The notes below the pieces were generated by a model. It ran no database searches. It had not been told where the DNA came from and saw nothing but the letters and a program-made list of their open reading frames with translations. Shown in pieces: positions 1 through 5,531 of a DNA stretch of 5,638 nucleotides (within the stretch, counting starts at the first letter, position 1; every line of letters begins with the position of its first letter). This stretch comes from Planctomycetota bacterium (GTDB lineage: Bacteria > Planctomycetota > Phycisphaerae > WQYP01). The stretch covers positions 1 to 5,638 of the forward strand of contig JAKATV010000486.1 in NCBI GenBank assembly GCA_021818565.1, read 5' to 3'. Position numbers and translations under genes: made by a program.

Positions 1-1
1 G

Positions 2-1630
2 GATAGCCGGGGCAAGCTCTGGCTGGGCACGTGGCGCAATGGCTGCTGGACCGGTATATTCCGCGTGAACAAATCAAAGGGAAGTATGCCGGAAGTCCTG
101 CCGGTCAGCCGACACGGGGGGAGCCTGTTCAGCAGTTCTTATATAACCGCCATTTTGCCGCGGAGCGATGGAAAAACGCTAATCGGCCACTATGGCACGG
201 GCGTCTCGGCGGTTCGCATCTCGAAACCGCCTTGGTGGTCCCGCTGGCTGTCGGGATTCCATTATGTACTTGGCGGGTTCCACGATGTGCTGGCCTGGCT
301 GTCCTGGCGGGCGAACCTGCCGGCGCCGGCCCAGGCGCCCACGGTCAGCGGGCTGGCCGGCTTATGCCGGAAGTTGCTGGCCCATCGCGTGTCGGCACGG
401 GCCACTGGTCCGCGGCTTGTCCCCATCACCAGTGATTGGCGAACGCAGGGCAGTTGGCTGGGAAGATATGGAAGATATTGGGCGTGTTTGTTCGCATGTA
501 TTTATCCCCCAATGGATTATGTATGGTCGCCACGCTCGGTAGAGTTGGATCACCACGAAGCCATCGGCCCACACCATAGGAAAAATGATTACGTTCGATT
601 TCATATCACATGGCTGTATACCGCCAAAAAGCGGGTGCTGGAACTACCGGGAATTTTTATGGATAGCCGCATTATCATGTATAAAACAACTTCCTGGAAG
701 AAGGACCGGCGGGAAGCGGAAGTCAACGATAACGGCTGGACTTACCCGCTCACCTGGCAGGGACCGGATTTGTACGAGTATCTGCACATTCCGCCCGGTG
801 AGTACACACTCTCGCTCTATTTTTTCAACAAGGATGGCCACAGTGGGTCAAACCGCAACTGCGATTATGTCCTTTCCCTGATTCCCCTGCCTAAGTCTTA
901 CCATTTCATTATTTTTAATCCCCGGCGAGTCAATACAGCGTCGTTGGCGGATATGCGCGGTGCGGTCCAGAGCCGGGTGGTGAATTTCTGGGGTGGGGTT
1001 TGGAAACGGTTCTTGGTGCGTGGGCCGATGAAACTGGCGATTCGCGTGGCCAGGAATTATTCACTCATCGCCATTCTGTCCGGGGCGATGCTCGACCCGC
1101 TGGCCGAGCATCCGGCGCCCTATTATTTCGGCCACCGGGCTTGGCAAGCGCATGAAAAGCAGCGGGCGGAATTTCGCACCCGATTGGTAGCCGCCTGGCA
1201 CAACCACACGATAGCCCGACACGGAAGCGTCGGGCGGCCAGACGTGGCTGGGGGTCAGACGTGGGCCATCAAAACGGCCCAACGAATTCTCGATATTCTT
1301 AACGTGCTCGAACACCGCAACCCCGCCGCCTGGTCGGCCAACCAGCGGCAGGCTTATCTGTCAGTTCTGCGCTGGTGCGTAGCGAAGTACGGCGAACTTC
1401 CGCAAAACTCCACCGCCGCTGCGATCGCTCAAAAATGCTATTACCATTTGGGGATGTTTCATCGCTGGGAGGCGGTGGAAAAAGCACACGGCATCCTCAC
1501 CTCCCGGCAAATTGAAAAGGGATTGCGGTGGAACACCAGGACACCCTTCTTATATATGAATGGTTTTCACGTGATACGTTCGTACCTGCGCGGAAGCGGA
1601 AAGGATAAGGTATTAGCAAAAAGAAACTAA
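2..1630 (+). CDS. Large beta-propeller-type protein, 5'-truncated, with DWRTQG segment and Y_Y_Y-like domain
   Basis: The frame is open from the window edge to TAA at 1628-1630, giving at least 542 residues. A GTG at 65 lies inside conserved sequence and is not taken as the start. Residues 1-20 (DSRGKLWLGTWRNG...) and about 46-71 (YITAILPRSDGKTLIGHYGTG) read as two blades of the two-component-regulator propeller type (D-x-x-G-x-LWLGT and ITAIL...DG...IGhyGtG). Residues about 145-161 hold DWRTQGSWLGRYGRYWA, followed by IGPHH (188-192). About 222-293 is a beta-rich stretch ending PPGEYTLSLYFFNKDGH, which resembles the Y_Y_Y domain that normally follows such propellers. The last ~230 residues are basic and probably helical. 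There is no transmembrane segment, kinase, GGDEF or DNA-binding domain after the propeller, unlike classical hybrid sensors. I recall similar DWRTQG-type proteins as planctomycete hypotheticals, but could not check. The role is unknown; a secreted surface or ligand-binding protein is inference. The missing N-terminus should hold more blades and probably a signal peptide. Confidence 0.8.
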   Translation, partial: DSRGKLWLGTWRNGCWTGIFRVNKSKGSMPEVLPVSRHGGSLFSSSYITAILPRSDGKTLIGHYGTGVSAVRISKPPWWSRWLSGFHYVLGGFHDVLAWLSWRANLPAPAQAPTVSGLAGLCRKLLAHRVSARATGPRLVPITSDWRTQGSWLGRYGRYWACLFACIYPPMDYVWSPRSVELDHHEAIGPHHRKNDYVRFHITWLYTAKKRVLELPGIFMDSRIIMYKTTSWKKDRREAEVNDNGWTYPLTWQGPDLYEYLHIPPGEYTLSLYFFNKDGHSGSNRNCDYVLSLIPLPKSYHFIIFNPRRVNTASLADMRGAVQSRVVNFWGGVWKRFLVRGPMKLAIRVARNYSLIAILSGAMLDPLAEHPAPYYFGHRAWQAHEKQRAEFRTRLVAAWHNHTIARHGSVGRPDVAGGQTWAIKTAQRILDILNVLEHRNPAAWSANQRQAYLSVLRWCVAKYGELPQNSTAAAIAQKCYYHLGMFHRWEAVEKAHGILTSRQIEKGLRWNTRTPFLYMNGFHVIRSYLRGSGKDKVLAKRN

Positions 1631-1681
1631 AAAATTTGAATTACTTCCCGGCGGATACTCCACTGCGTGGGCAAATGAGGA

Positions 1682-1722
1682 GGTGGCTCCGTGATGACTG
1701 GATTGCGGATCACGGGGCCATC
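1682..1722 (+). promoter_or_regulatory. Long hairpin in the leader of the 1745 gene
   Basis: Arms 1682-1695 and 1709-1722 pair over 14 bp (TGGCTCCGTGAT against ATCACGGGGCCA at the core, two G-U pairs in RNA) around a 13-base loop. No T-tract follows, so it is not a standard intrinsic terminator. The 5' arm starts inside the GAGGAGGT Shine-Dalgarno and covers the GTG/ATG starts of the mini-frame. The hairpin ends eight bases before the ribosome site of the downstream gene. It could control translation, protect an mRNA end or act as a protein-binding dyad. Confidence 0.6.
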
Positions 1723-1732
1723 ATTGGAATAA
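1691..1732 (+). CDS. Possible leader mini-cistron (12-13 codons)
   Basis: A near-perfect Shine-Dalgarno, GAGGAGGT at 1677-1684, is followed by GTG at 1691 and ATG at 1694 in the same frame. The frame encodes (M)MTGLRITGPSLE and stops at TAA 1730-1732. That stop overlaps the AAGGAG ribosome site (1731-1736) of the gene starting at 1745, the arrangement expected for translational coupling or re-initiation. The peptide has no run of one amino acid, so it is not a classical amino-acid attenuator leader. A long hairpin covers the mini-frame. The SD and stop geometry are seen directly; that the peptide is translated is inference. It could instead be a chance frame behind a fortuitous purine tract. 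Confidence 0.4.
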   Translation: MMTGLRITGPSLE

Positions 1733-1744
1733 GGAGTACTTGAG

Positions 1745-2746
1745 ATGCGAATATTCTTGCTCTCCGCTGTGCTTGCGGTACTGTTGTTCGATCCTGGTGT
1801 CCGCGCTGCACACCAAAAAATGTCGGCCAACCCAATCGCTCAGGCCCTGATCTGGCAGGCGCGGCAATACACGCATATTAAAACCATTCATTTTCTAGCT
1901 ATAGCCCACCATATACATACCACGACGAATGGCAAAACGAGAACATTTAAAAGTCGATACGAATTTTGGGGTGCGGGTATAAAATATCGTATCGAATCAT
2001 TTTCCCCGCATGCTGAGATCGATAATGTCGTGACCGATAACGGCAGACATTATTATTTTTTTAGCATTATTGATGATGTCCTGACTATTGGCCCAACACA
2101 TCCGACCCACGGCACGTTTCCCTTTATACAGAATCCCATTCTGGAGCCTATGGTGCCTCTGGTGCCCCATTATCCACGTCGTCTCCAAACGCCGCACGTG
2201 CACTGGATGAATCTCGCGCGGCTTGCGCGGAATCCCCAGTCGGTTTTCAATCGTTGCCGGCAGGTCAGGAATTGCGGAAATACAGGCCTGGACGGTAGTC
2301 TGCGGGGCTGTCTCTTGGGTGCGTATAATAGTCTTCCCGCGCACGTCAGATTTATAATTGGTGGTAAAATGTCCCATCCGCTGGTGACGGGCTGGAGGGC
2401 AAATGTATTCCGATCATGGTCCGCCGGGAGTTATGTTCGCCTCGGTCGAATTAGGTATCGAGCCTTTCGCCTTAAATCCGGACGAAAGATATTTCTGCCG
2501 GTGGGGTTTGATTTAACGGGCGTATGGAATAAGCCATTCCCAGAGACAGGCCCTTTCACCATAAGAATGACTATTTCCCATGTTTCCATTGATAAGCCCA
2601 TCCCGCCCGGAAAATTCACCATTAATTATAAACTGGCGCGCGTCGTAGAAGAAGTGACCGGGCACGGTAAGTTCCGTAAATTCCATTATTTTACCGTTCA
2701 TCCCACCCGCCCCGTCCCACCACGCGAGCGGAATTTAAACAAGTGA
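1745..2746 (+). CDS. Secreted protein, possibly LolA-like fold
   Basis: ATG at 1745 follows AAGGAG (1731-1736) by eight bases and opens a 333-residue protein ending TGA. Residues 1-21 form a signal peptide (MRIFLLSAVLAVLLF core, likely cleavage VRA|A at 21/22), so the protein is exported. Residues about 43-116 (IKTIHFLAIAHH...KSRYEFWGAGIKYRIES...VVTDNGRHYYF) suggest alternating beta strands of the LolA/lipoprotein-carrier type. The stretch ISHVSIDKPIPPGKFTINYK (about 278-296) resembles the 'N-x-PIPDxxFTI' ending I associate with that fold. Three cysteines cluster at 171, 177 and 189 (CRQVRNC...GC). No catalytic motif is visible. Base use is more A/T-rich than in the genes at 4218 and 4667. 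The gene lies 114 bases after the propeller gene and probably in the same transcript. The fold is a weak inference; presence of the gene is well supported. Confidence 0.8.
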   Translation: MRIFLLSAVLAVLLFDPGVRAAHQKMSANPIAQALIWQARQYTHIKTIHFLAIAHHIHTTTNGKTRTFKSRYEFWGAGIKYRIESFSPHAEIDNVVTDNGRHYYFFSIIDDVLTIGPTHPTHGTFPFIQNPILEPMVPLVPHYPRRLQTPHVHWMNLARLARNPQSVFNRCRQVRNCGNTGLDGSLRGCLLGAYNSLPAHVRFIIGGKMSHPLVTGWRANVFRSWSAGSYVRLGRIRYRAFRLKSGRKIFLPVGFDLTGVWNKPFPETGPFTIRMTISHVSIDKPIPPGKFTINYKLARVVEEVTGHGKFRKFHYFTVHPTRPVPPRERNLNK

Positions 2747-2779
2747 GATACCGATTTCCATGAAAAGGTTTGTGTTGCC

Positions 2780-2898
2780 ATGCAAACAGAAAATCCGTAC
2801 AAAACTGATCCACGCTCCGTGTTTCGCCCGCTCGCATTCGTAGCCGCCCTGTCCGGTCTGCTTTTTTGATCGCCGCATACCGCGGGCCGGTGGAATAA
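2780..2898 (+). CDS. Small one-helix membrane protein, frame interrupted at a T6 run
   Basis: ATG at 2780 opens MQTENPYKTDPRS followed by a hydrophobic stretch VFRPLAFVAALSGLLF and meets TGA at 2867-2869, directly after C followed by six T (2861-2867). Shifting by -1 in the T run continues the helix sensibly as LIAAYRGPVE and ends at TAA 2896-2898, five bases before the ribosome site of the next gene. The whole would be 39-40 residues: a short polar N-terminus, one membrane helix and a short tail. The break could be an indel error in a homopolymer, transcriptional or ribosomal slippage at TTT-TTT-GA, or true decay. The ribosome site is weak (AAAAGG at 2763-2768, over ten bases away). Nothing is recognised by name. 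Its place before a pseudopilin gene hints at a secretion or surface role, which is inference. Confidence 0.42.
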
Positions 2899-2902
2899 CG
2901 CG

Positions 2903-2908
2903 AAGGAG
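2903..2908 (+). promoter_or_regulatory. Ribosome binding site fixing the pseudopilin start
   Basis: AAGGAG lies eight bases before ATG 2917. A GTG at 2908 in the same frame overlaps this site, so it cannot be the start; ATG 2917 is chosen. Confidence 0.75.
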
Positions 2909-2916
2909 TGCCCATC

Positions 2917-4014
2917 ATGCCGACATGCACAACCATAAGACAAGAGCCTGCTGATCATACAATTGACCGGTGTGGACGCCGGTCCCACATACATACTCCA
3001 AGCCAAACGCGCCGGTCCCACAAACAACAATCCGGCTTCACCTTGGTGGAGATGCTGGTGGTCATTTCGATCATTGCCGTTTTGCTTTCACTGTTATTGC
3101 CCGCGTTGGGCAAGGCGCGCAACCTGGCCTTGCAGATCGTCTGCGCCTCGAATCTGCGATCGCTGGGGCAGGGCGTGTTCGTTTACATCGGCGAATATAA
3201 AAACTATCCCCTGCCGGCGGGGTGGAACGGGCCGCAGGGTGGGGATTGGAAAGGAGGGTATATACACGAGGCCCTCGAGCCGTTCGGCAATATGAACTCC
3301 GGCGGAACCGGTATGTCCAAGCATACGGGCCAGGATTTCCCCTTTGGTTATGCTTTGTTGTATACCAGCGGCATTATCAAGAATCCCCAGGTTTTCTTTT
3401 GCCCACAGTCCGGACTTTTAACTCTCGACGGGAATACACTGCAAACGGGCGGCGGCAGTGGTCAGCTTTCCCGCACCTTTCCCATGTCGTGGGTGGCGCC
3501 GCCGAAGCTGTATAACTCTTCCGAGTGGGGTCAAGCGCTTTCTCCCTGGCAGAAAAGCCTTACCCAACCCTACGAGTTTTTGCAGGCTATCTTTCTCGGC
3601 TACAATTACTGGTTCGGATTTTCGCAGGGCACGTTTTCGAATCCGAGGACCCAGCAGGGGTTTACGAACACCAGCCCCATTAACGTAACCAATCCCTGGA
3701 CGGGTATTTCGGCGAATACCTCCCTTCTGGATCCGGCGCATCCGTTCACTTCGGCCACCAACAGCCACAGCGCCGTGGAGTCCATTTTGGGCAGCGACGT
3801 GACGGTGAGCAATTCGCAGCCGCCGCCGCTGTCCTGGCTGTTCCAGGCCGATAACTTCAGCGCGCCGGGCCGCGTGCCCCTGTCGAACCACGTCGGCCAA
3901 AACGGCGTGCGGGGCGCGAACATTCTTTACAACGACGGCTCGGTGCAGTGGAAAGGACCGGCCAATTTGCATTGCAACTATTTCGACAACGGGTCATTGT
4001 ATTTCTGGGAATAA
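2917..4014 (+). CDS. Type II secretion / type IV pilin-like protein (planctomycete pseudopilin family)
   Basis: 365 residues. After a long basic leader of 40 residues comes G40|FTLVEML, the prepilin peptidase site with Glu at +5, and a hydrophobic helix VVISIIAVLLSLLLPAL (about 47-63). The next part, CASNLRSLGQGVFVYIGEYKNYPLP, is the usual start of the globular region in the large planctomycete/lentisphaerae family of secreted pseudopilins, where a 'C-x-NL-x-x-x-G' follows the helix. VFFCPQS is typical too. The C-terminus holds a variant of the H-X9-DG signature: H325, then GANILYNDG ending at D340-G341, so 14 residues separate H and DG. The protein would be processed by the prepilin peptidase, N-methylated and anchored in the cytoplasmic membrane or assembled on a pseudopilus. 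Its specific function is not known. It is the last gene of the plus-strand cluster and is followed by a hairpin. Confidence 0.93.
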   Translation: MPTCTTIRQEPADHTIDRCGRRSHIHTPSQTRRSHKQQSGFTLVEMLVVISIIAVLLSLLLPALGKARNLALQIVCASNLRSLGQGVFVYIGEYKNYPLPAGWNGPQGGDWKGGYIHEALEPFGNMNSGGTGMSKHTGQDFPFGYALLYTSGIIKNPQVFFCPQSGLLTLDGNTLQTGGGSGQLSRTFPMSWVAPPKLYNSSEWGQALSPWQKSLTQPYEFLQAIFLGYNYWFGFSQGTFSNPRTQQGFTNTSPINVTNPWTGISANTSLLDPAHPFTSATNSHSAVESILGSDVTVSNSQPPPLSWLFQADNFSAPGRVPLSNHVGQNGVRGANILYNDGSVQWKGPANLHCNYFDNGSLYFWE

Positions 4015-4018
4015 TCAA

Positions 4019-4050
4019 ATCCCGATTCCGATAGCCGTCGGGATCGGGAT
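4019..4050 (+). terminator. Hairpin behind the pseudopilin gene, terminator-like without T-tract
   Basis: Arms 4019-4031 (ATCCCGATTCCGA) and 4038-4050 (TCGGGATCGGGAT) pair over 13 bp with one G-U, around the 6-base loop TAGCCG. It starts five bases after the stop codon. No T run follows, so either termination does not need one here or the element protects the mRNA 3' end. A 13-base piece recurs near 5149-5161, so it may also be a copy of a dispersed palindromic repeat. Confidence 0.6.
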
Positions 4051-4155
4051 CGTCCAGCCTCCTCATGGCCGGCGTTCAATACGCAACTGATCCCGAACGC
4101 GGGTCGAATGATAAACGATATTTTTTGGCGTGCGAATATCTTGCCTTGATTTCCA

Positions 4156-4191
4156 TTGACGCGCATACTAAAAACTCGTATCGAGAGTTTT
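4156..4191 (+). promoter_or_regulatory. Possible promoter/operator dyad before the ferredoxin gene
   Basis: A perfect 7-bp inverted repeat, AAAACTC (4171-4177) and GAGTTTT (4185-4191), has a 7-base centre GTATCGA. The box TTGACG (4156-4161) lies 17 bases before TATCGA (4179-4184), so the dyad would cover a weak -10 element. The -10 matches the consensus poorly. The dyad ends 16 bases before the ferredoxin ribosome site. Confidence 0.3.
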
Positions 4192-4217
4192 ATGAACGAT
4201 TTTATCAGGAGATGCAA

Positions 4218-4583
4218 ATGCCGAAATTAACAGTGGAAGGCTTTGGAGTCTTTGAGGTTCCCGGCGGAAAACGTCTTGTTCTGGCTTTGGAGGATCAGGC
4301 CAGGGTGGATCAGCTTCACGCCTGCGGCGGATTCGCCAGGTGCACCACCTGCCGCGTGGAGTTCATTGCCGGCGAACCGGCGGCGATGACCGAGGCGGAA
4401 AAAAACGTTCTTCAGGAAAAGGGCCTGACCAGCCGGCCGGGACTGCGCTTGAGTTGCCAGATTCTCTGCGATCACGACATGAGCGTTCGTGCCATCAGCC
4501 GGCAATCCGGAACCGCGCGAAAAGATTGCGGCCCGCGTCCCGCCGACGCCATAGAACCGCCGCCGGTCTGGACAGGCGCGTAA
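4218..4583 (+). CDS. [2Fe-2S] ferredoxin
   Basis: 121 residues. ATG 4218 is chosen because AGGAG (4207-4211) lies six bases upstream; an in-frame ATG at 4212 touches that site, and earlier frame sequence (from 4065) does not resemble the family. Residues 1-94 form a plant/adrenodoxin-type ferredoxin fold with cluster ligands C36, C42, C45 and C80 (C-X5-C-X2-C-X34-C) in CGGFARCTTC and LSCQILC. The protein would shuttle single electrons in the cytoplasm between a reductase and an oxidoreductase; the partner is not visible here. C84 is an additional cysteine near the last ligand. Residues about 96-121 form a proline-rich tail with a further cysteine (C104) and lie outside the usual domain. The gene has its own leader after a hairpin, so it is probably transcribed apart from the pseudopilin. 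It converges with the DUF2203 gene, 83 bases away, and no clear bidirectional terminator is seen in that gap. Confidence 0.93.
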   Translation: MPKLTVEGFGVFEVPGGKRLVLALEDQARVDQLHACGGFARCTTCRVEFIAGEPAAMTEAEKNVLQEKGLTSRPGLRLSCQILCDHDMSVRAISRQSGTARKDCGPRPADAIEPPPVWTGA

Positions 4584-4666
4584 CACTGATTGCGGCGAAA
4601 GTGGTGGGAGCGCCCCGCGGACGGCTCTTATCGCCAAAGATTAACGCCACACATGCGGCGGAAACT

Positions 4667-5125
4667 TTATCCGACGGCGGCGGAGAGGCATTCGAGTTCG
4701 CATATTGGCCGTCGGCCGCCATAGCCGGCGTCCACTTCGTGCCACCAGGCGAGGACCGGCTCACCGATCTGCCAGCAGAGCAGAATTTCCCGGCCATCGA
4801 CAATGGTGGGGAAGTCGAGCAGACCGCGTAACGGGTCTTTCAGTTCGACGCCGATCATGACAAGTTCCTCGACAAAATAAGCCAGGCGTTCGGTAAGCTT
4901 GTCGAAGGAGTGTTCGATTTCGCGCATCTCCCGAGAGTCATGCGCTCCTTCCGGGATGGCGCCGGCCAATTCCACCAGGTCGCGGCGTTCCAGCTCAACC
5001 CGCTGAATGTCGGCGGCGATCCGCTGGACCAGCGGCAAAGCGCGGTGTGCTTCGGCGAGCGTGAAATATCGGTTTCGTTTCCTGGGTTGTTGCCGCCGCT
5101 TCGCATCGGGTGAATTCAGAGCCAT
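4667..5125 (-). CDS. DUF2203 family protein
   Basis: 152 residues from ATG 5125; a GTG two codons earlier (5131) is possible. The only ribosome-site candidate is a weak GAG seven bases before ATG 5125. A basic N-terminus (KRRQQPRKRNR) precedes YFTLAEAHRALPLVQRI (about 20-36), the usual start of this family. A long charged helix, probably coiled coil, runs to about residue 88. Then comes the hallmark C-terminal half: GVELKDPLRGLLDFP (92-106), DGREILLCW (110-118), GEPVLAWWHEVDAGYGGRRP (121-140). Length and order fit the family. The function of DUF2203 is unknown. Nothing nearby on the minus strand suggests an operon partner. A structured palindromic region lies in its 5' leader. Confidence 0.92.
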   Translation of the reverse strand: MALNSPDAKRRQQPRKRNRYFTLAEAHRALPLVQRIAADIQRVELERRDLVELAGAIPEGAHDSREMREIEHSFDKLTERLAYFVEELVMIGVELKDPLRGLLDFPTIVDGREILLCWQIGEPVLAWWHEVDAGYGGRRPICELECLSAAVG

Positions 5126-5144
5126 AAGCACACTCGTTTCGTTG

Positions 5145-5207
5145 TTGTTATCGGAATCGGGTCGGTCTATATCTCGCTAGCTATCGGGACCGCGCCGCCG
5201 ATAACGA
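5145..5207. repeat. Nested palindromic element upstream of the DUF2203 gene
   Basis: Outer arms GTTATCGG (5147-5154) and CCGATAAC (5198-5205) are perfectly complementary. Inner arms CGGTC (5163-5167) and GACCG (5188-5192) nest inside them, around a GCTAGC centre (5176-5181). Read on the minus strand it contains CCCGATTCCGATA, identical to 4021-4033, and CCCGATAGC, which resembles the CCGATAGC of the same hairpin. It ends about 20 bases before the DUF2203 start. It could be a decayed dispersed repeat, a 5' leader structure or an operator. Confidence 0.5.
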
Positions 5208-5531
5208 ACCGTTCCATTCTGGCATCGGCAGGAGCGGGTATAAAACTTAAGAGAAGTGGAAGTTGGAATCGCCGCGCCTCTGAAAAATCGTAACCGTTCA
5301 CGCACCGGATGTTTTTGGCGCACGTCCCGGCGGGCATGGGTTTTCCCGGTGTGCCGGGACCGCCAATCGCCGCGCCGCCCAGTCACGCAGCCGCGTGGTG
5401 GGAATCCCGCGGCCGTTTTGCGTCCACCTCCGGGCGGCTTTTCACGGTCGTGGATGGTAATAGAGCGGTGGTTGGATTACGAGGCATGATGGTTTGAGGT
5501 TACGGACGGCCCAGGGCAATCGCATGTAGAA
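5208..5531. other. Gene-poor stretch
   Basis: About 320 bases with no convincing gene. Short open frames exist on both strands (for example 5256-5489 and 5309-5497 plus, 5177-5386 minus). Their products are arginine- or proline-rich, lack ribosome sites and resemble no family I know. The stretch TATAAA at 5239-5244 has no matching -35. One inverted repeat at 5324-5360 is listed separately. The stretch may be intergenic or decayed coding sequence. Confidence 0.5.
5324..5360. repeat. 8-bp inverted repeat in the gene-poor stretch
   Basis: GTCCCGGC (5324-5331) and GCCGGGAC (5353-5360) are perfectly complementary around 21 bases. A competing 5-bp hairpin, CCCGG/CCGGG (5345-5349 and 5354-5358), shares the right arm. 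No T-tract follows on either strand. Its role is unclear, and in such G/C-rich sequence it could be chance. Confidence 0.35.

Noticed and set aside
31..435. Plus-strand frame of 134 codons overlapping the propeller gene.
   Set aside because: It overlaps the propeller-like blades in another frame, and its product has no family features.
1214..1235. Inverted repeat GCCCGAC...GTCGGGC with a GGAA loop.
   Set aside because: It lies deep inside the coding sequence of the propeller gene, with no sign of function; likely codon-driven chance.
1636..1660. TTGAAT and GATACT as a promoter before the mini-cistron.
   Set aside because: The spacing is only 12 bases, too short for a normal promoter.
2760..2843. 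27-codon frame starting MKRFVLPCKQK after the secreted-protein gene.
   Set aside because: No ribosome site, and a basic cysteine-containing product without a clear helix; the 2780 frame gives a far more protein-like product.
1421..3163. Two GCGATCGC octamers (1421-1428 and 3156-3163), like the HIP1 word of cyanobacteria.
   Set aside because: Only two copies, both inside genes, and the gene content is not cyanobacterial.
4065..4217. N-terminal extension of the ferredoxin to ATG 4065.
   Set aside because: The added residues do not resemble ferredoxins, and a good ribosome site lies just before ATG 4218.
4192..4230. 12-codon frame (MNDFIRRCKCRN) overlapping the ferredoxin start.
   Set aside because: The ribosome site is poor and the frame overlaps the real SD and start; most likely chance.
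4584..4666. Bidirectional terminator between the converging ferredoxin and DUF2203 genes.
   Set aside because: Only 4-5 bp arms are found (GAGC/GCTC, GGCGA/TCGCC), with no T-tract.
5309..5497. Plus-strand frame of 62 codons starting MFLAHVPAGMGFPG.
   Set aside because: No ribosome site, low-complexity product and an overlapping competitor frame; not supported.
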